Source: Gammaproteobacteria bacterium (GTDB lineage Bacteria; Pseudomonadota; Gammaproteobacteria; UBA4575). Taken from it: DNA of 59,968 nt. Under the pieces are notes generated by a model, which searched no databases, was not told where the DNA came from, and saw nothing but the letters and a program-made list of their open reading frames with translations. Shown here piece by piece: positions 21,943 to 31,762 of the stretch. A program made the position numbers and the translations under genes. The stretch covers positions 1-59,968 of the forward strand of contig JAPOYL010000032.1 of the NCBI GenBank assembly GCA_026706595.1. The letters are read 5' to 3'. How positions within the stretch are numbered: the stretch's first letter is position 1; every line of letters starts with the position of its first letter.

Positions 21943-23724
21943 ATGCGAACTCATTACTGCGGTCAGGTCACCGAGTCGCTCATCGAACAGGAAGTTTCGG
22001 TGTGCGGCTGGGTAAACCGAAGGCGTGACCACGGGGGCATCATCTTCGTGGACCTGCGTGACCGCGACGGCATTGTGCAAGTCGTGTTCGACCCGGAGCA
22101 GTCCGAAATATTTGAAGTCGCCGAACAGATTCGCAACGAATTCGTGCTGCATGTCACAGGACGGGTGCGGGCACGCCCGCAGGGGACCGTCAACCCGGAC
22201 CTGCCCACCGGGCAGATCGAGATCCTGGTCTCGGCATTGCAGGTGCTGAACGACTCGCAGACACCCCCGTTCCAGCTGGATGACGAAGACGTGCACGAGG
22301 AAACCCGTTTGCGCTACCGCTACATTGACCTGCGCCGCCCGTTCATGCAGGAGCGTATCCGTACCAAGGCGACCGTCAGCCGGGTACTGCGAAGTTTTCT
22401 TGATGCCCACGGATTTCTGGATATCGAAACACCGATCCTCACCCGGGCGACACCGGAAGGTGCGCGCGATTACCTGGTCCCCAGCCGTACCCAGGCGGGT
22501 TCATTTTTCGCGCTCCCGCAATCCCCGCAGCTCTTCAAGCAGTTGCTGATGGCAAGCGGCTTCGATCGCTACTACCAGATCGTCCGCTGCTTTCGCGACG
22601 AGGACCTGCGCGCCGACCGTCAACCCGAATTCACGCAGCTCGACATCGAGACGTCCTTCATGAACGAGGACGAGATCCTGTCCCTGATGGAGGACATGAT
22701 CTGCGACCTGTTTGCTGAGGTCCTGGACGTCACGCTGGAAAAACCGTTTCCGCGCATCCGTTATGCGGATGCACTGCACCGCTACGGCAGCGACAAGCCG
22801 GATCTGCGCATACCGCTCGAGCTGGTGGACCTGACCGAGTTGATGCGCGAGGTCGAGTTCAAGGTTTTCCGTGAACCCGCCGGCGATCCTCAGGGCCGGG
22901 TTGCCGTTTTGAAGGTGCCCCAGGGCGCCGCACTGACGCGCAAGCAGATCGATGAATACACCGATTTTGTTGCCCAGTACGGGGCCGGGGGACTGGCCTA
23001 CATCAAGTGTGTGCGGGTAGCGGACATTCCGTCCGGCCTGCAGTCGCCGATACTGAAATTCTTGCCCGAGGATGTCATTGCCCAGTTGATCGAGCGAACC
23101 GGTGCCGACGACGGGGACCTGCTGTTTTTCGGCGCCGACAAGAAGCAAGTCGTGAATGCGGCCCTGGGCGCGCTACGGGTCAGGGTGAGTTATGACCTTG
23201 GCCTCGCCGAGCCTGGCTGGCAACCGCTCTGGGTGGTCGAGTTCCCGATGTTCGAGCGGGATTCCGAGACCAAGGGCTGGTCTGCCCTGCATCATCCGTT
23301 CACGGCACCTGCCTGCGCCAGCCCCGAGGAACTCCTCAGCAATCCGGGTGAGGCGCTGTCGCGTGCCTACGACCTGGTGCTCAACGGTACCGAGGTGGGG
23401 GGAGGTTCCGTGCGTGTTCACAAGGCCGAGATGCAGGCGGCCATATTCGAGGTGTTGCAGATTGACCCAAAACAGGCCGAGGAGAAATTCGGGTTTTTGA
23501 TGCGCGCACTGGGCTGCGGGATGCCCCCGCACGGCGGGATCGCCTTCGGACTTGACCGCCTGGTCATGCTGATGACGGCAAGCCAGTCCATCCGCGATGT
23601 CATCCCGTTTCCGAAAACCCAGAACGCAACCTGCCCGCTCACGGATGCACCTTCCCCGGCGGACGAAAAGCAACTCAAGGAACTGCACATCCGGCTGCGC
23701 CCGGGTACGACTGGTACGCAGTAG
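21943..23724 (+). CDS. aspS: Aspartyl-tRNA synthetase
   Basis: AspS charges tRNA-Asp. The 593-residue class II synthetase matches the bacterial type. It has an N-terminal OB fold for the anticodon ([25 protein letters not shown]), motif 2 near [24 protein letters not shown], the bacterial GAD insert in the middle, and motif 3 in [13 protein letters not shown]. It ends [17 protein letters not shown]. Whether it also charges tRNA-Asn cannot be judged without knowing if asnS or gatCAB is present elsewhere. The gene starts the conserved aspS-nudB-yebC-ruvCAB block. Confidence 0.98.
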   Translation: MRTHYCGQVTESLIEQEVSVCGWVNRRRDHGGIIFVDLRDRDGIVQVVFDPEQSEIFEVAEQIRNEFVLHVTGRVRARPQGTVNPDLPTGQIEILVSALQVLNDSQTPPFQLDDEDVHEETRLRYRYIDLRRPFMQERIRTKATVSRVLRSFLDAHGFLDIETPILTRATPEGARDYLVPSRTQAGSFFALPQSPQLFKQLLMASGFDRYYQIVRCFRDEDLRADRQPEFTQLDIETSFMNEDEILSLMEDMICDLFAEVLDVTLEKPFPRIRYADALHRYGSDKPDLRIPLELVDLTELMREVEFKVFREPAGDPQGRVAVLKVPQGAALTRKQIDEYTDFVAQYGAGGLAYIKCVRVADIPSGLQSPILKFLPEDVIAQLIERTGADDGDLLFFGADKKQVVNAALGALRVRVSYDLGLAEPGWQPLWVVEFPMFERDSETKGWSALHHPFTAPACASPEELLSNPGEALSRAYDLVLNGTEVGGGSVRVHKAEMQAAIFEVLQIDPKQAEEKFGFLMRALGCGMPPHGGIAFGLDRLVMLMTASQSIRDVIPFPKTQNATCPLTDAPSPADEKQLKELHIRLRPGTTGTQ

Positions 23725-23858
23725 TCTCCCATCTCGCAGGAGCAAGTCCACCCACGCCCGGGTGGACCCCACAGGCTTTAACCACAGGCACCCATTTGCA
23801 TTACAATGAGTGGGTCGGAGGTCTGTCGCTTCCTGTTTGCACTTTGGGGTGTCATCGC

Positions 23859-24287
23859 ATGGATCATAAACGTCCCGAGTCGGTCCTGATCATCGTGTAC
23901 ACGCGACAAAGCGAGGTACTGCTGCTGCGGCGCAGATACCCGAGCGATTTCTGGCAATCGGTGACCGGCAGCCTGGAGTGGGGCGAGCAGCCTGGCGATG
24001 CCGCGGTACGTGAATTGCGAGAGGAGACCGGTCTCGTCGATCAGGCGGTCTGTGACTGTCACTGTATGCAAAGCTTCGAGATTTACTCGATCTGGCGCAA
24101 GCGCTATGCACCCGGAGTGGTCATGAACCAGGAGCATGTGTACCGGCTGGAACTCCCGGAACGAGTGGACATCCAACTCGACCCCAATGAGCACGAGGAG
24201 TTTCAGTGGCTGCCCCGCCTGCATGCCGCCGAGCTGGCTTCTTCGCATACCAATCAGGCAGCAATCCTGCGCTGGGTGCCGGAATAG
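23859..24287 (+). CDS. nudB: Dihydroneopterin triphosphate diphosphatase (Nudix)
   Basis: NudB removes pyrophosphate from dihydroneopterin triphosphate in folate synthesis. The 142-residue protein has a complete Nudix box at residues 37-59, with REL..EE around the metal-binding glutamates. It also has SVLIIVYT and VLLLRRRYPSDFWQSVTGSL, both typical of NudB. The ATG at 23859 gives the usual start; an upstream in-frame ATG at 23796 is less likely. The gene sits between aspS and yebC as in E. coli, apart from one inserted gene. Confidence 0.93.
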   Translation: MDHKRPESVLIIVYTRQSEVLLLRRRYPSDFWQSVTGSLEWGEQPGDAAVRELREETGLVDQAVCDCHCMQSFEIYSIWRKRYAPGVVMNQEHVYRLELPERVDIQLDPNEHEEFQWLPRLHAAELASSHTNQAAILRWVPE

Positions 24288-24299
24288 GAAGGAGCGTGC

Positions 24300-24923
24300 A
24301 TGCGCGAAATCGTCGTCTGCATTCATGGGCTCTGGATGAAGGGCTGGCTGATGAGACCGATGTCCCGTTACCTGGAAAGTTTCGGGCATGAGTGCAAGCG
24401 GTTTTCCTACCCGAGCCTGAGGTATTCACCGCAGCGCAATGCGCAGTTGCTCGGTACGTACACGGATGGGCTGGATGCGGACGTCATTCATTTTGTTGCG
24501 CACAGCCTGGGCGGCATCGTGCTGCTGCACTATTTCCAGATCTTTGACACGGCCCGGCCCGGCCGGGTGGTCATGCTGGGTCCTCCCCTGAAAGGAAGCA
24601 GTGTCGCGCGGTACATGTCGAGGAACAGATTCTTCCGGGACGTGCTGCTCGGGGCAAGCTCCAGTTCTTTGCTTGGCAACGTTCCGAGCTGGAACGGAAC
24701 CCGCCCTCTGGCCGTGCTGGCGGGCACCCGCGGTCTGGGGATCCGGCAGATGCTGGGCGTGCCGCTGGACCAGCCCAACGACGGGGCGGTGGCCGTGTCG
24801 GAGACCAGGGTGAGGTCCTGTACCATCCACAAGCTGATTCCGTACAGCCACGTGGAGATGCTGCTGGCGAAGCCGGTAGCCGCCATGGTCGACGAGTTTT
24901 TACGGACCGGAAATATCACTTGA
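24300..24923 (+). CDS. Alpha/beta hydrolase, lipase-like
   Basis: The 207-residue protein is a small serine hydrolase with a visible catalytic triad: Ser69 in the AHSLGG nucleophile elbow, Asp161 in QPNDGAVAV and His184 in YSHVEML. The start VVCIHGLWMKG supplies the oxyanion hole. No signal peptide is seen, so it should be cytoplasmic. The substrate is unknown; size and motifs resemble small lipases and PGAP1-like esterases. A good ribosome binding site (AGGAG) lies before the ATG. It is an addition to the aspS-nudB-yebC order of E. coli. Confidence 0.82.
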   Translation: MREIVVCIHGLWMKGWLMRPMSRYLESFGHECKRFSYPSLRYSPQRNAQLLGTYTDGLDADVIHFVAHSLGGIVLLHYFQIFDTARPGRVVMLGPPLKGSSVARYMSRNRFFRDVLLGASSSSLLGNVPSWNGTRPLAVLAGTRGLGIRQMLGVPLDQPNDGAVAVSETRVRSCTIHKLIPYSHVEMLLAKPVAAMVDEFLRTGNIT

Positions 24924-24971
24924 AATCAGGAAGTGCTAAGATAATGTCACTGATCGAGGAGAGGGGGTTCA

Positions 24972-25715
24972 ATGGCCGGTCATAGCAAATGGGCCAATAT
25001 CCAGCACCACAAAAAAGCACAGGACGCCAAGCGCGGAAAATTATTCACCAAATTAATCCGAGAGATTACAGTAGCGGCCCGTGAGGGAGGCGACCCCGAT
25101 GCCAATGCGCGCCTTCGCTCCGCCGTGGACAAGGCCCTGTCCGCCAACATGCCCAAAGACACCATCGAGCGTGCCACGAAACGTGGCGCGGGCGAACTCG
25201 ACGGTGAAGCCTACATGGAGGTACGCTACGAAGGCTACGGGCCTGGCGGGGCTGCGGTTCTGATTGACTGCATGACCGATAACCGGAACCGGACGGTCTC
25301 GGAGATCCGGCACATTTTTTCGAAATTCAATGGCAACCTCGGTACCTCGGGTTCGGTCGCCTACCTGTTTTCGGCCGCCGGGGTCATCCGGTTTTCAGCG
25401 GATGTCGACCAGGACCAGGTGATGGAAATTGCGCTGGAATCCGGTGCCGAGGATGTCGTCGACACGGAGGACGGTGGTCTTGAAGTGATCACCCAGGTGG
25501 AGGGCTTTCTGGGCACGAAACAGGCGCTGGAGGATTCGTCTCTGGTGCCCGATCACGCGGAAGTCACGATGCGTGCAAGCTCGGATGTGGTGCTCTCCGA
25601 CCACGACGGCGAGGTCATGCTGCGACTGCTGGATGCGCTCGATGCGCTCGACGATGTGCAAAACGTGTATTCCAATGCCGACATTCCGGAGGCGTTGTTC
25701 GAGGCTCTGGCCTAG
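24972..25715 (+). CDS. yebC: YebC/PmpR family protein
   Basis: The 247-residue protein opens with MAGHSKWANIQHHKKAQDAKRGK, which identifies the YebC/TACO1 family, and continues with the DKALSANMPKDTIERA segment. Members were described as transcriptional regulators and, more recently, some as translation factors that relieve ribosome stalling at proline stretches; which applies here is open. A strong ribosome binding site (GAGGAGAGGGGG) precedes the ATG. ruvC follows after 1 base, so it is co-transcribed with the ruv genes. Confidence 0.96.
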   Translation: MAGHSKWANIQHHKKAQDAKRGKLFTKLIREITVAAREGGDPDANARLRSAVDKALSANMPKDTIERATKRGAGELDGEAYMEVRYEGYGPGGAAVLIDCMTDNRNRTVSEIRHIFSKFNGNLGTSGSVAYLFSAAGVIRFSADVDQDQVMEIALESGAEDVVDTEDGGLEVITQVEGFLGTKQALEDSSLVPDHAEVTMRASSDVVLSDHDGEVMLRLLDALDALDDVQNVYSNADIPEALFEALA

Positions 25716-25716
25716 C

Positions 25717-26271
25717 ATGGGTACAGGCTGTATGGCAGAGGCAAGACAATCCCATCGGATTCTGGGCATCGACCCGGGACTGAATATTACGGGGTTCGGG
25801 ATCATCGAGAGCGACGGGCACAACAGCCGCTACGTTCACAGCGGCAGCATCCGCGTCCGCGGCTCTGCCAAGGAAACGGGAATGGCCCAACGCCTTGGAA
25901 AAATCTTCAGGGAGCTGACCGATGTCATTTCCGAGTACCGGCCCATGGAGGCGGCCGTTGAGGAAGTGTTTGTCTCGCGCAACATGTCCTCGGCGCTGAA
26001 ACTCGGCCATGCCCGCGGTGCAGCCATCAGCGCGGCCGTGCAGTTGCAGGTCCCCGTAAGTGAGTACAGTGCACGTTCTGTCAAGCAGGCAATCGTGGGG
26101 AACGGCGCGGCAAGCAAGGAGCAGATCCAGCACATGGTTTTGCGCCTGCTCGCTTTGCGCGGCAAATTGCAGGAAGATGAAGCGGATGCACTGGCAGTGT
26201 CCCTGTGCCATGCACACACCTCCATGCAGTCAAGCACGTACCGAAGATCACTATCCGGGAGCCACGCATGA
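25717..26271 (+). CDS. ruvC: Holliday junction resolvase RuvC
   Basis: RuvC cuts Holliday junctions symmetrically during recombination and repair. The protein has the RNase H-like acidic centre: Asp in RILGIDPGLNITG, Glu in AAVEEVFVSRN, and the pair in EDEADALAVSLCHAH. From the ATG at 25717 it is 184 residues; the in-frame ATG at 25732 gives 179, nearer E. coli's 173, and is equally possible. It overlaps ruvA by 4 bases (ATGA). Confidence 0.97.
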   Translation: MGTGCMAEARQSHRILGIDPGLNITGFGIIESDGHNSRYVHSGSIRVRGSAKETGMAQRLGKIFRELTDVISEYRPMEAAVEEVFVSRNMSSALKLGHARGAAISAAVQLQVPVSEYSARSVKQAIVGNGAASKEQIQHMVLRLLALRGKLQEDEADALAVSLCHAHTSMQSSTYRRSLSGSHA

Positions 26272-26867
26272 TCGGACGCCTGCAGGGCGACGTCATTGAA
26301 AAACACCCCCCGTATCTCCTGCTGGACGTGCAGGGCGTGGGGTATGAACTGGAAGCTCCGATGTCGACGTTTTACGAACTGCCCGATCCTGGCGGGAGCG
26401 TTGTGCTGTATACCCACCTGCTGGTACGCGAAGATGCACAGACCCTGTATGCCTTCAAACATCTGCAGGACCGCACACTGTTCCGGGACTTGCTGAAGGT
26501 CAGCGGCGTAGGGGCGAAGATTGCCCTGGCGATACTTTCCGGCATGGATGTCAGGGCATTTGCCGGCTGCATCGATCGTGGCGACAGCGAAGCCCTGATG
26601 CGCCTGCCGGGGGTGGGCCGCAGAACGGCCGAGCGCCTGGTGGTCGAGATGCGCGACCGGCTCCAGCAGATCACAGCAGAGCCGGATTCAGACCGGGACG
26701 GTCAGGGCGCAGAGGGTCCCGGGAATCCGGCCAAGGATGCCGTCTCCGCACTGGTCTCGCTTGGCTACGGCCTCAAGGATGCCCGCCGCATGGTCGATGA
26801 GCTGGATACACAAGGTCAAAACAGCGAGGACCTGATTCGCCTGGCCCTCAAGACCCGCCTGTCGTGA
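26268..26867 (+). CDS. ruvA: Holliday junction DNA helicase subunit RuvA
   Basis: RuvA binds the four-way junction as a tetramer and loads the RuvB motor. The 199-residue protein has the OB-fold start [12 protein letters not shown], two helix-hairpin-helix motifs ([14 protein letters not shown] and [17 protein letters not shown]), and a C-terminal RuvB-binding domain ([15 protein letters not shown]). The start overlaps the ruvC stop. ruvB begins 13 bases downstream. Confidence 0.98.
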   Translation: MIGRLQGDVIEKHPPYLLLDVQGVGYELEAPMSTFYELPDPGGSVVLYTHLLVREDAQTLYAFKHLQDRTLFRDLLKVSGVGAKIALAILSGMDVRAFAGCIDRGDSEALMRLPGVGRRTAERLVVEMRDRLQQITAEPDSDRDGQGAEGPGNPAKDAVSALVSLGYGLKDARRMVDELDTQGQNSEDLIRLALKTRLS

Positions 26868-26880
26868 CAGCCTGGGTGAT

Positions 26881-27957
26881 ATGGATTCAATGAGCGAGAC
26901 AGAAGCATCACGGCTGGTGGACACCCGCAGGGAAGAGGATGAGGTGGCCATCGAGAACATGGTCCGCCCGCAGTACCTGAACGAATACGTCGGGCAGGCC
27001 AAGGTGCGCGAGCAGATGGAGATTTTCATCACCGCAGCCAGGCAGCGCAAACAGGCGCTCGATCATGTCCTGATATTCGGTCCTCCGGGGCTTGGCAAGA
27101 CCACCTTGTCCCGTATCGTGGCCAACGAGATGAAGGTGAACCTGCGGCATACCTCCGGCCCGATCCTCGAAAAGCCGGGCGACCTGGCGGCCATCCTGAC
27201 CAACCTGGAACCCAAGGACGTATTGTTCATTGATGAAATCCACCGCCTGAGCCCGGTGACCGAAGAAGTGCTTTATCCGGCACTCGAGGATTTCCAGCTG
27301 AATATCATGATCGGTGAGGGGCCTGCGGCAAGATCGATCAAGCTGGATTTGCCACCGTTCACGCTGGTCGGGGCGACGACGCGGGCAGGTCTTCTGACCT
27401 CACCCCTGCGCGACCGTTTTGGCATCGTGCAGCGGCTTGAGTTTTACAGCGTGCAGGAACTTGCCGTGATCGTCCGCCGTTCTGCGGACATACTGAAGGT
27501 CGAGATCGATTCCGAAGGCGCTGAGCAGATTGCGAGCCGTTCGAGGGGCACGCCGAGGATTGCCAACCGCTTGCTGAGGCGGGTGCGGGATTACGCACAG
27601 GTCAAGTCCGACGGTGTGATCAACAGCAAAAACGCCAATGCGGCGCTTGACATGCTGAGCGTGGATACGCACGGCTTTGATCACATGGACCGGCGCCTGC
27701 TGCTTGCCATCATCGAGAAATTCGGTGGCGGGCCGGTCGGCATCGACAGCCTGGCGACGGCCATCGGTGAGGAGCGGGGTACCATCGAGGATGTCATTGA
27801 ACCGTACCTGATCCTGCAGGGGTTTATCATGCGCACGCCGCGCGGGCGCATTGCCACCGAAAACGCCTACCGGCATTTCGGCCTCAAGACACCCGAGGGC
27901 AGTTCCGGCCCGGCTTCGCAGTCGGCACCTGACCTGTTCTCAAAAGCACAAAAGTGA
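26881..27957 (+). CDS. ruvB: Holliday junction branch migration ATPase RuvB
   Basis: RuvB is the hexameric ring motor that drives branch migration. The 358-residue protein has Walker [11 protein letters not shown], Walker [10 protein letters not shown], sensor 1 near [11 protein letters not shown], the arginine-finger segment SPLRDRFG and the C-terminal winged helix. The ATG at 26881 is followed by another at 26890; the latter would drop three residues. It completes the ruvCAB cluster. Confidence 0.98.
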   Translation: MDSMSETEASRLVDTRREEDEVAIENMVRPQYLNEYVGQAKVREQMEIFITAARQRKQALDHVLIFGPPGLGKTTLSRIVANEMKVNLRHTSGPILEKPGDLAAILTNLEPKDVLFIDEIHRLSPVTEEVLYPALEDFQLNIMIGEGPAARSIKLDLPPFTLVGATTRAGLLTSPLRDRFGIVQRLEFYSVQELAVIVRRSADILKVEIDSEGAEQIASRSRGTPRIANRLLRRVRDYAQVKSDGVINSKNANAALDMLSVDTHGFDHMDRRLLLAIIEKFGGGPVGIDSLATAIGEERGTIEDVIEPYLILQGFIMRTPRGRIATENAYRHFGLKTPEGSSGPASQSAPDLFSKAQK

Positions 27958-27999
27958 TTTTTTCATCGTCCAGTACGGCCTGAATCCAGGCGTTTGCAC

Positions 28000-28413
28000 A
28001 TGAAACCCTACCACTGGCAAGTTCAGGTTTATTACGAGGATACGGATGCAGGGGGCGTGGTGTACTATGCCAACTACCTCAAATTTATGGAGCGTGCGCG
28101 AACGGAATGGTTGCGTGCACTGGGAATCGAGCAGGACAAGCTGATGCAGGACAGGAACGTGTTGTTTGCGGTGCGCTCGGTACGAATCGAGTACAAGCGG
28201 CCCATACGGTTCAATGATTCACTGGCCGTGAGCGTTGAGCCGGTTGCCATCAGGCCGGCCAGCCTCTCGATCCGGCAGGCCATTACGGGCCGGCACGACG
28301 AGACACTCCTGTTTGCCGATGCCGAGGTTAACGTGGCGTGCTTGCAGGCGGACAGCTTTTCACCGCAACCCATCCCCAAGGACTTGTTTAAGGAGATCAA
28401 AAGTGCGTGTTGA
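28000..28413 (+). CDS. ybgC: Tol-Pal system acyl-CoA thioesterase
   Basis: YbgC is a hot-dog fold thioesterase encoded at the head of tol-pal clusters. The 137-residue protein has the active-site segment EDTDAGGVVYYANYLKFMERART with the catalytic aspartate. It likely hydrolyses short or medium acyl-CoAs or acyl carriers in phospholipid metabolism at the inner face of the membrane. The ATG at 28000 is chosen over a TTG at 27994. It overlaps tolQ by 11 bases. Confidence 0.95.
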   Translation: MKPYHWQVQVYYEDTDAGGVVYYANYLKFMERARTEWLRALGIEQDKLMQDRNVLFAVRSVRIEYKRPIRFNDSLAVSVEPVAIRPASLSIRQAITGRHDETLLFADAEVNVACLQADSFSPQPIPKDLFKEIKSAC

Positions 28414-29092
28414 CACCAGTATCCTGGCCCTGATCATCGAAGCAAACATCCTGGTGCAGCTCGTCATGCTTTTGCTGCTGGTAGCCTCTGTTGTTTCCTG
28501 GACCATGATCGTCAGCAAGTGGAAAACGATCAAGGATGCACGCAGCCATGCCGACCAGTTCGAAGATCAGTTCTGGTCCGGCTCCAACCTCGCGACCCTG
28601 TATGAGAACGTCAAGCAAAAAGGCGAGCCGGTGGGCATGGAGCATATCTTTGCTTCCGGTTTCAGGGAGTATGTGCGCCTGCACCAGAAACAGAGGGTCT
28701 CGGCGATTGCGATCACGGACACCGCCCTGCGGTCCATGAAGGTCGCCATGTCGCGCGAGGTCGAGGAACTGGAGCACTACCTCTCTTTCCTGGCGACCGT
28801 TGGGTCGACGGCTCCGTACGTCGGCCTGTTCGGGACGGTGTGGGGCATCATGAACGCATTTCGCGCGCTAAGCGATGTGCAGCAGGCCACCCTGGCTGCG
28901 GTGGCGCCGGGCATTGCAGAAGCGCTGATTGCCACGGCCATGGGGCTGTTTGCCGCAATACCCGCGGTAATTGCCTACAACCGCTACTCCAGTGATGTTG
29001 AGCGGCTGGTGCTTCGCTACGACAACTTCGTCGAGGAGTTCACGGCCTTGCTGCAGCGCCAGGCGATCACCAAAGACATGGAAAAATCCTGA
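28403..29092 (+). CDS. tolQ: Tol-Pal system protein TolQ
   Basis: TolQ with TolR forms the proton-driven motor of the Tol-Pal system, which pulls in the outer membrane during division. The 229-residue protein has three membrane segments: near residues 15-36 (LVQLVMLLLLVASVVSWTMI), and two around FLATVGSTAPYVGLFGTVWGIM and AEALIATAMGLFAAIPAVIAYN, both typical of the ExbB/TolQ/MotA family. The start is a GTG at 28403 preceded by an AAGGAG at the right distance inside ybgC; the frame upstream is shadow sequence. Confidence 0.96.
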   Translation: MRVDTSILALIIEANILVQLVMLLLLVASVVSWTMIVSKWKTIKDARSHADQFEDQFWSGSNLATLYENVKQKGEPVGMEHIFASGFREYVRLHQKQRVSAIAITDTALRSMKVAMSREVEELEHYLSFLATVGSTAPYVGLFGTVWGIMNAFRALSDVQQATLAAVAPGIAEALIATAMGLFAAIPAVIAYNRYSSDVERLVLRYDNFVEEFTALLQRQAITKDMEKS

Positions 29093-29108
29093 GGCGGGCA
29101 GGACGAGC

Positions 29109-29555
29109 ATGGCTTCCACAGGAACCCGGCGGCGCAGGTACATGGCGGAGATCAACGTCGTTCCGTACGTGGACGTGACCCTCGTGCTGCTCGTGATATT
29201 CATGATCACTGCACCCTTGTTCCATGAAGGGGTAGAGGTCGAACTTCCCAGGGCTCCGGCCCAGCAACTTGAAAAGATCGAGAAGAACCAGGATCCCCTG
29301 ATCGTATCGGTCGATCGATTTGGACAGATATTTGTCAATCGTTCGGACGCACCCAAGCGACCGGTTGCAGACGAATCCTTTCGAAACCAGATCAGGAAGC
29401 TGTTGTCTGATAAGCAGGATGACCTGATCTACGTGCGGGGGGATAAAAATGTCGATTACGGGCGGGTGGTTTCCGTCATGGTGATGCTGCAGGATGCAGG
29501 GGCAGAAAATGTCGGGTTGATTACTGACCCTGCCGCAGAAAAGGCTGAACGCTGA
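29109..29555 (+). CDS. tolR: Tol-Pal system protein TolR
   Basis: TolR is the second motor subunit, with one membrane helix and a periplasmic domain that can touch peptidoglycan. The 148-residue protein has the N-terminal RRRRYMAEINVVPYVDVTLVLLV, including the membrane Asp that carries protons (VDVTLVLL). A periplasmic ExbD/TolR domain follows, with DVNYGRV-like VDYGRVVSVMVMLQDAG. The ATG at 29109 lies 16 bases after tolQ. tolA follows 6 bases downstream. Confidence 0.96.
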   Translation: MASTGTRRRRYMAEINVVPYVDVTLVLLVIFMITAPLFHEGVEVELPRAPAQQLEKIEKNQDPLIVSVDRFGQIFVNRSDAPKRPVADESFRNQIRKLLSDKQDDLIYVRGDKNVDYGRVVSVMVMLQDAGAENVGLITDPAAEKAER

Positions 29556-29561
29556 CGGGCT

Positions 29562-30437
29562 GTGAAAAAACCCGATCGTCATTTGCCGCTTTCCATGGTG
29601 ATTGCAGTCATGGTTCATGTGGTTATCCTGGGCCTGCTTGCGGTCGGCTTCCAGGCCAGTGACAGGATCATTCCGGTACCGAATGTAGTTATCGACACGG
29701 TCAAGGCCAAGGTGGTCGATGCCGAGGAGCTCGAAGAGATCCAGCGTCGCAAACTCGAGGCGCAGCGGCGAGAGGAACAGAAGCGCAAGCAGCGGCTTGC
29801 CGAGGAGAAGCGCCGCCAGCAGGAAGAGGAAGAAAAGAGACAGCGTGCGAAACGGGAGGCCGAGAAGGCGAGACAGGCTGCACTGAAGGCCGAGCAGGAC
29901 AGGAAGCGTGCAGCGCTTGAGAAAAAAAGACGTGCCGAGGAAGCCCGCAAAGCCGCACGATTGAAAAAGGAAGCTGAGGCCAGGAAGCTGGCCGAAAAGA
30001 AGAAAGCGGCCGAGGTCAAAAAGCGGGCCGAGGAAAAAAGACGCCAGCAGGAAAAGGCTGCGATCGACAAGCAACGGCTGGCCCGGCTGGAAAAGGAAGA
30101 GGCAGAAATGCGGGCGGCCGAACTTGATGCGCGCCGCATGCAGAAGGCACGAAAAATGAGACGCCTGATCGCACAATACCAGGATGCCATCCGCAACAAG
30201 ATCGAGCGTAACTGGCGCAGGCCGCCGGACTATCAGCCCAATGCCTGGTGCAGGGTGTTCGTGCAGCAGGATGCAGGCGGGGCGATCAAGGATGTAGTGG
30301 TCGAGGAATGCATCGGCAGCGATGCCTTTCGCAAGTCCGTGGAAAATGCCGTCTGGAAGGCTGCGCCCTTGCCCGAGCCTCCTGCGCCGGAGTTGTTCCA
30401 CCAGGAGTTGCGTTTCACGTTTGATCCGAGGGCATAG
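29562..30437 (+). CDS. tolA: Tol-Pal system protein TolA
   Basis: TolA links the TolQR motor to TolB and Pal at the outer membrane. The 291-residue protein has an N-terminal membrane anchor (VIAVMVHVVILGLLAVGF, near residues 12-30). A long charged helix, very rich in Lys, Glu, Arg and Ala, covers roughly residues 60-200. The C-terminal domain has QYQDAIRNKIERNWRRPPDY and two cysteines, C230 region and C255 region, that could form a disulfide. The start is a GTG. Its stop overlaps the tolB start by one base. Confidence 0.95.
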   Translation: MKKPDRHLPLSMVIAVMVHVVILGLLAVGFQASDRIIPVPNVVIDTVKAKVVDAEELEEIQRRKLEAQRREEQKRKQRLAEEKRRQQEEEEKRQRAKREAEKARQAALKAEQDRKRAALEKKRRAEEARKAARLKKEAEARKLAEKKKAAEVKKRAEEKRRQQEKAAIDKQRLARLEKEEAEMRAAELDARRMQKARKMRRLIAQYQDAIRNKIERNWRRPPDYQPNAWCRVFVQQDAGGAIKDVVVEECIGSDAFRKSVENAVWKAAPLPEPPAPELFHQELRFTFDPRA

Positions 30438-31732
30438 TGAGAGGCATTTTGAAAATTCTTGGGCTGCTCGCCCTGTGGGGACTCGTGCAAAACAGCCATG
30501 CGGTTTTGGAGATCGAGATCACGGAAGGTGTCGAGAGCGCACTGCCGATTGCCATCGCGGCGTTTACCGGGGACACCTACGCAGCGCCTGAAGCGATGGA
30601 AGATATCGTGCGCAGCAACTTGCGCAGCAGCGGGTTTTTTGACGTGCTCGAAAAACAGCACTTCCCGCAGGATCTCGGCAGTACCTCGCAGGTGCAGTAT
30701 TCGATCTGGCGCGAAGCCGGGGTTGAAAGCCTGCTGACGGGAGAGGTCATCCAGACAGGCGATAACCTGTACCGGATAGAATTTCGACTGTTTGACCTGG
30801 TGCGGCAGAAAAGGCTGTCGGGTCACGCGATCTCGTCGGTGCGCCGCGAGGATATCCGCAAGGCCGGGCACAAGATCAGTGACATCGTCTTTGAGAGTCT
30901 GACCGGGATTCGTGGCGCCTTCAGCACGCAGATTGCCTACATCAGTACCAGCGGCAGTGCCCCGAACAAAAAGTACCAGCTGCAGATTGCCGATGCCGAC
31001 GGCCATAACGCAAGGACAATATTCTCGTCCAGCAAACAACTGATGTCGCCGGCGTGGTCACCGGATGGCACACGCTTGGCCTACGTGTCGTTTGAGCAGG
31101 GAAACTCGGCAATCTACGTGCAGGATGTGAGAGAGGGCAGGCGCTTCATGGTTTCCGCGCAGTCCGGTATCAACAGTGCACCGGCGTGGTCACCGAATGG
31201 CCGGTATCTGGCACTCACGCTTTCCATCGACGGCAGCGCGGATATCTATCTCATGGACACCCGCACCCGAAGGCTCAAACGCCTTACCCGGGATTCGAGC
31301 ATCGACACTGAAGCCTGTTGGATGCCTGACAGTAAAGCGTTATTATTTACGTCCGATCGCAGCAATGAGACCCAGGTATACCGGGTGTCCGTTCGAGGCG
31401 GCAAGCCAAAACGTGTTACCTTTGAAGGTGCGTACAACGCCGCGCCTGATGTCTCACCGGACGGACGCCAGCTTGCCTTTGTACATAATAGTGGCTCTGG
31501 ATTTCGTATCGCAGTCATGGATCTGAGAAGTGGAGCCATGCGCATCCTGACTGAGGGTCATCTGGATGAAGGGCCCAGCTATGCCCCGAACGGGAAGATG
31601 ATTATCTATGCGGCCTCGGAGCGCGATGGCGGGGTACTGGCTGCGGTGAGTGCGAATGGCAGGGCAAAACGTAAACTGCGCACGGCCGGCAGCGACGTAC
31701 GTGCACCGAGTTGGTCGCCCTTTCGCAACTGA
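30437..31732 (+). CDS. tolB: Tol-Pal system periplasmic protein TolB
   Basis: TolB is a periplasmic beta-propeller that binds Pal and is pulled by TolA. The 431-residue protein has a Sec signal peptide (ILGLLALWGLVQNSHA), an N-terminal alpha/beta domain (LEIEITEGVESALPIAIAAF), and five to six propeller repeats marked by SPAWSPDGTRLAYVS and related SPD/SPNG turns. The start is a GTG overlapping the tolA stop, so translation is coupled. Confidence 0.97.
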   Translation: MRGILKILGLLALWGLVQNSHAVLEIEITEGVESALPIAIAAFTGDTYAAPEAMEDIVRSNLRSSGFFDVLEKQHFPQDLGSTSQVQYSIWREAGVESLLTGEVIQTGDNLYRIEFRLFDLVRQKRLSGHAISSVRREDIRKAGHKISDIVFESLTGIRGAFSTQIAYISTSGSAPNKKYQLQIADADGHNARTIFSSSKQLMSPAWSPDGTRLAYVSFEQGNSAIYVQDVREGRRFMVSAQSGINSAPAWSPNGRYLALTLSIDGSADIYLMDTRTRRLKRLTRDSSIDTEACWMPDSKALLFTSDRSNETQVYRVSVRGGKPKRVTFEGAYNAAPDVSPDGRQLAFVHNSGSGFRIAVMDLRSGAMRILTEGHLDEGPSYAPNGKMIIYAASERDGGVLAAVSANGRAKRKLRTAGSDVRAPSWSPFRN

Positions 31733-31762
31733 CAGCAAGTTTATATAGAGGAATACGGAATT

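Noticed and set aside
29067-30401. Reverse-strand frame of 444 codons rich in Leu and Phe opposite tolR/tolA
   Set aside because: The Leu/Phe richness is the complement of the Lys/Glu-rich TolA helix, not a membrane protein.
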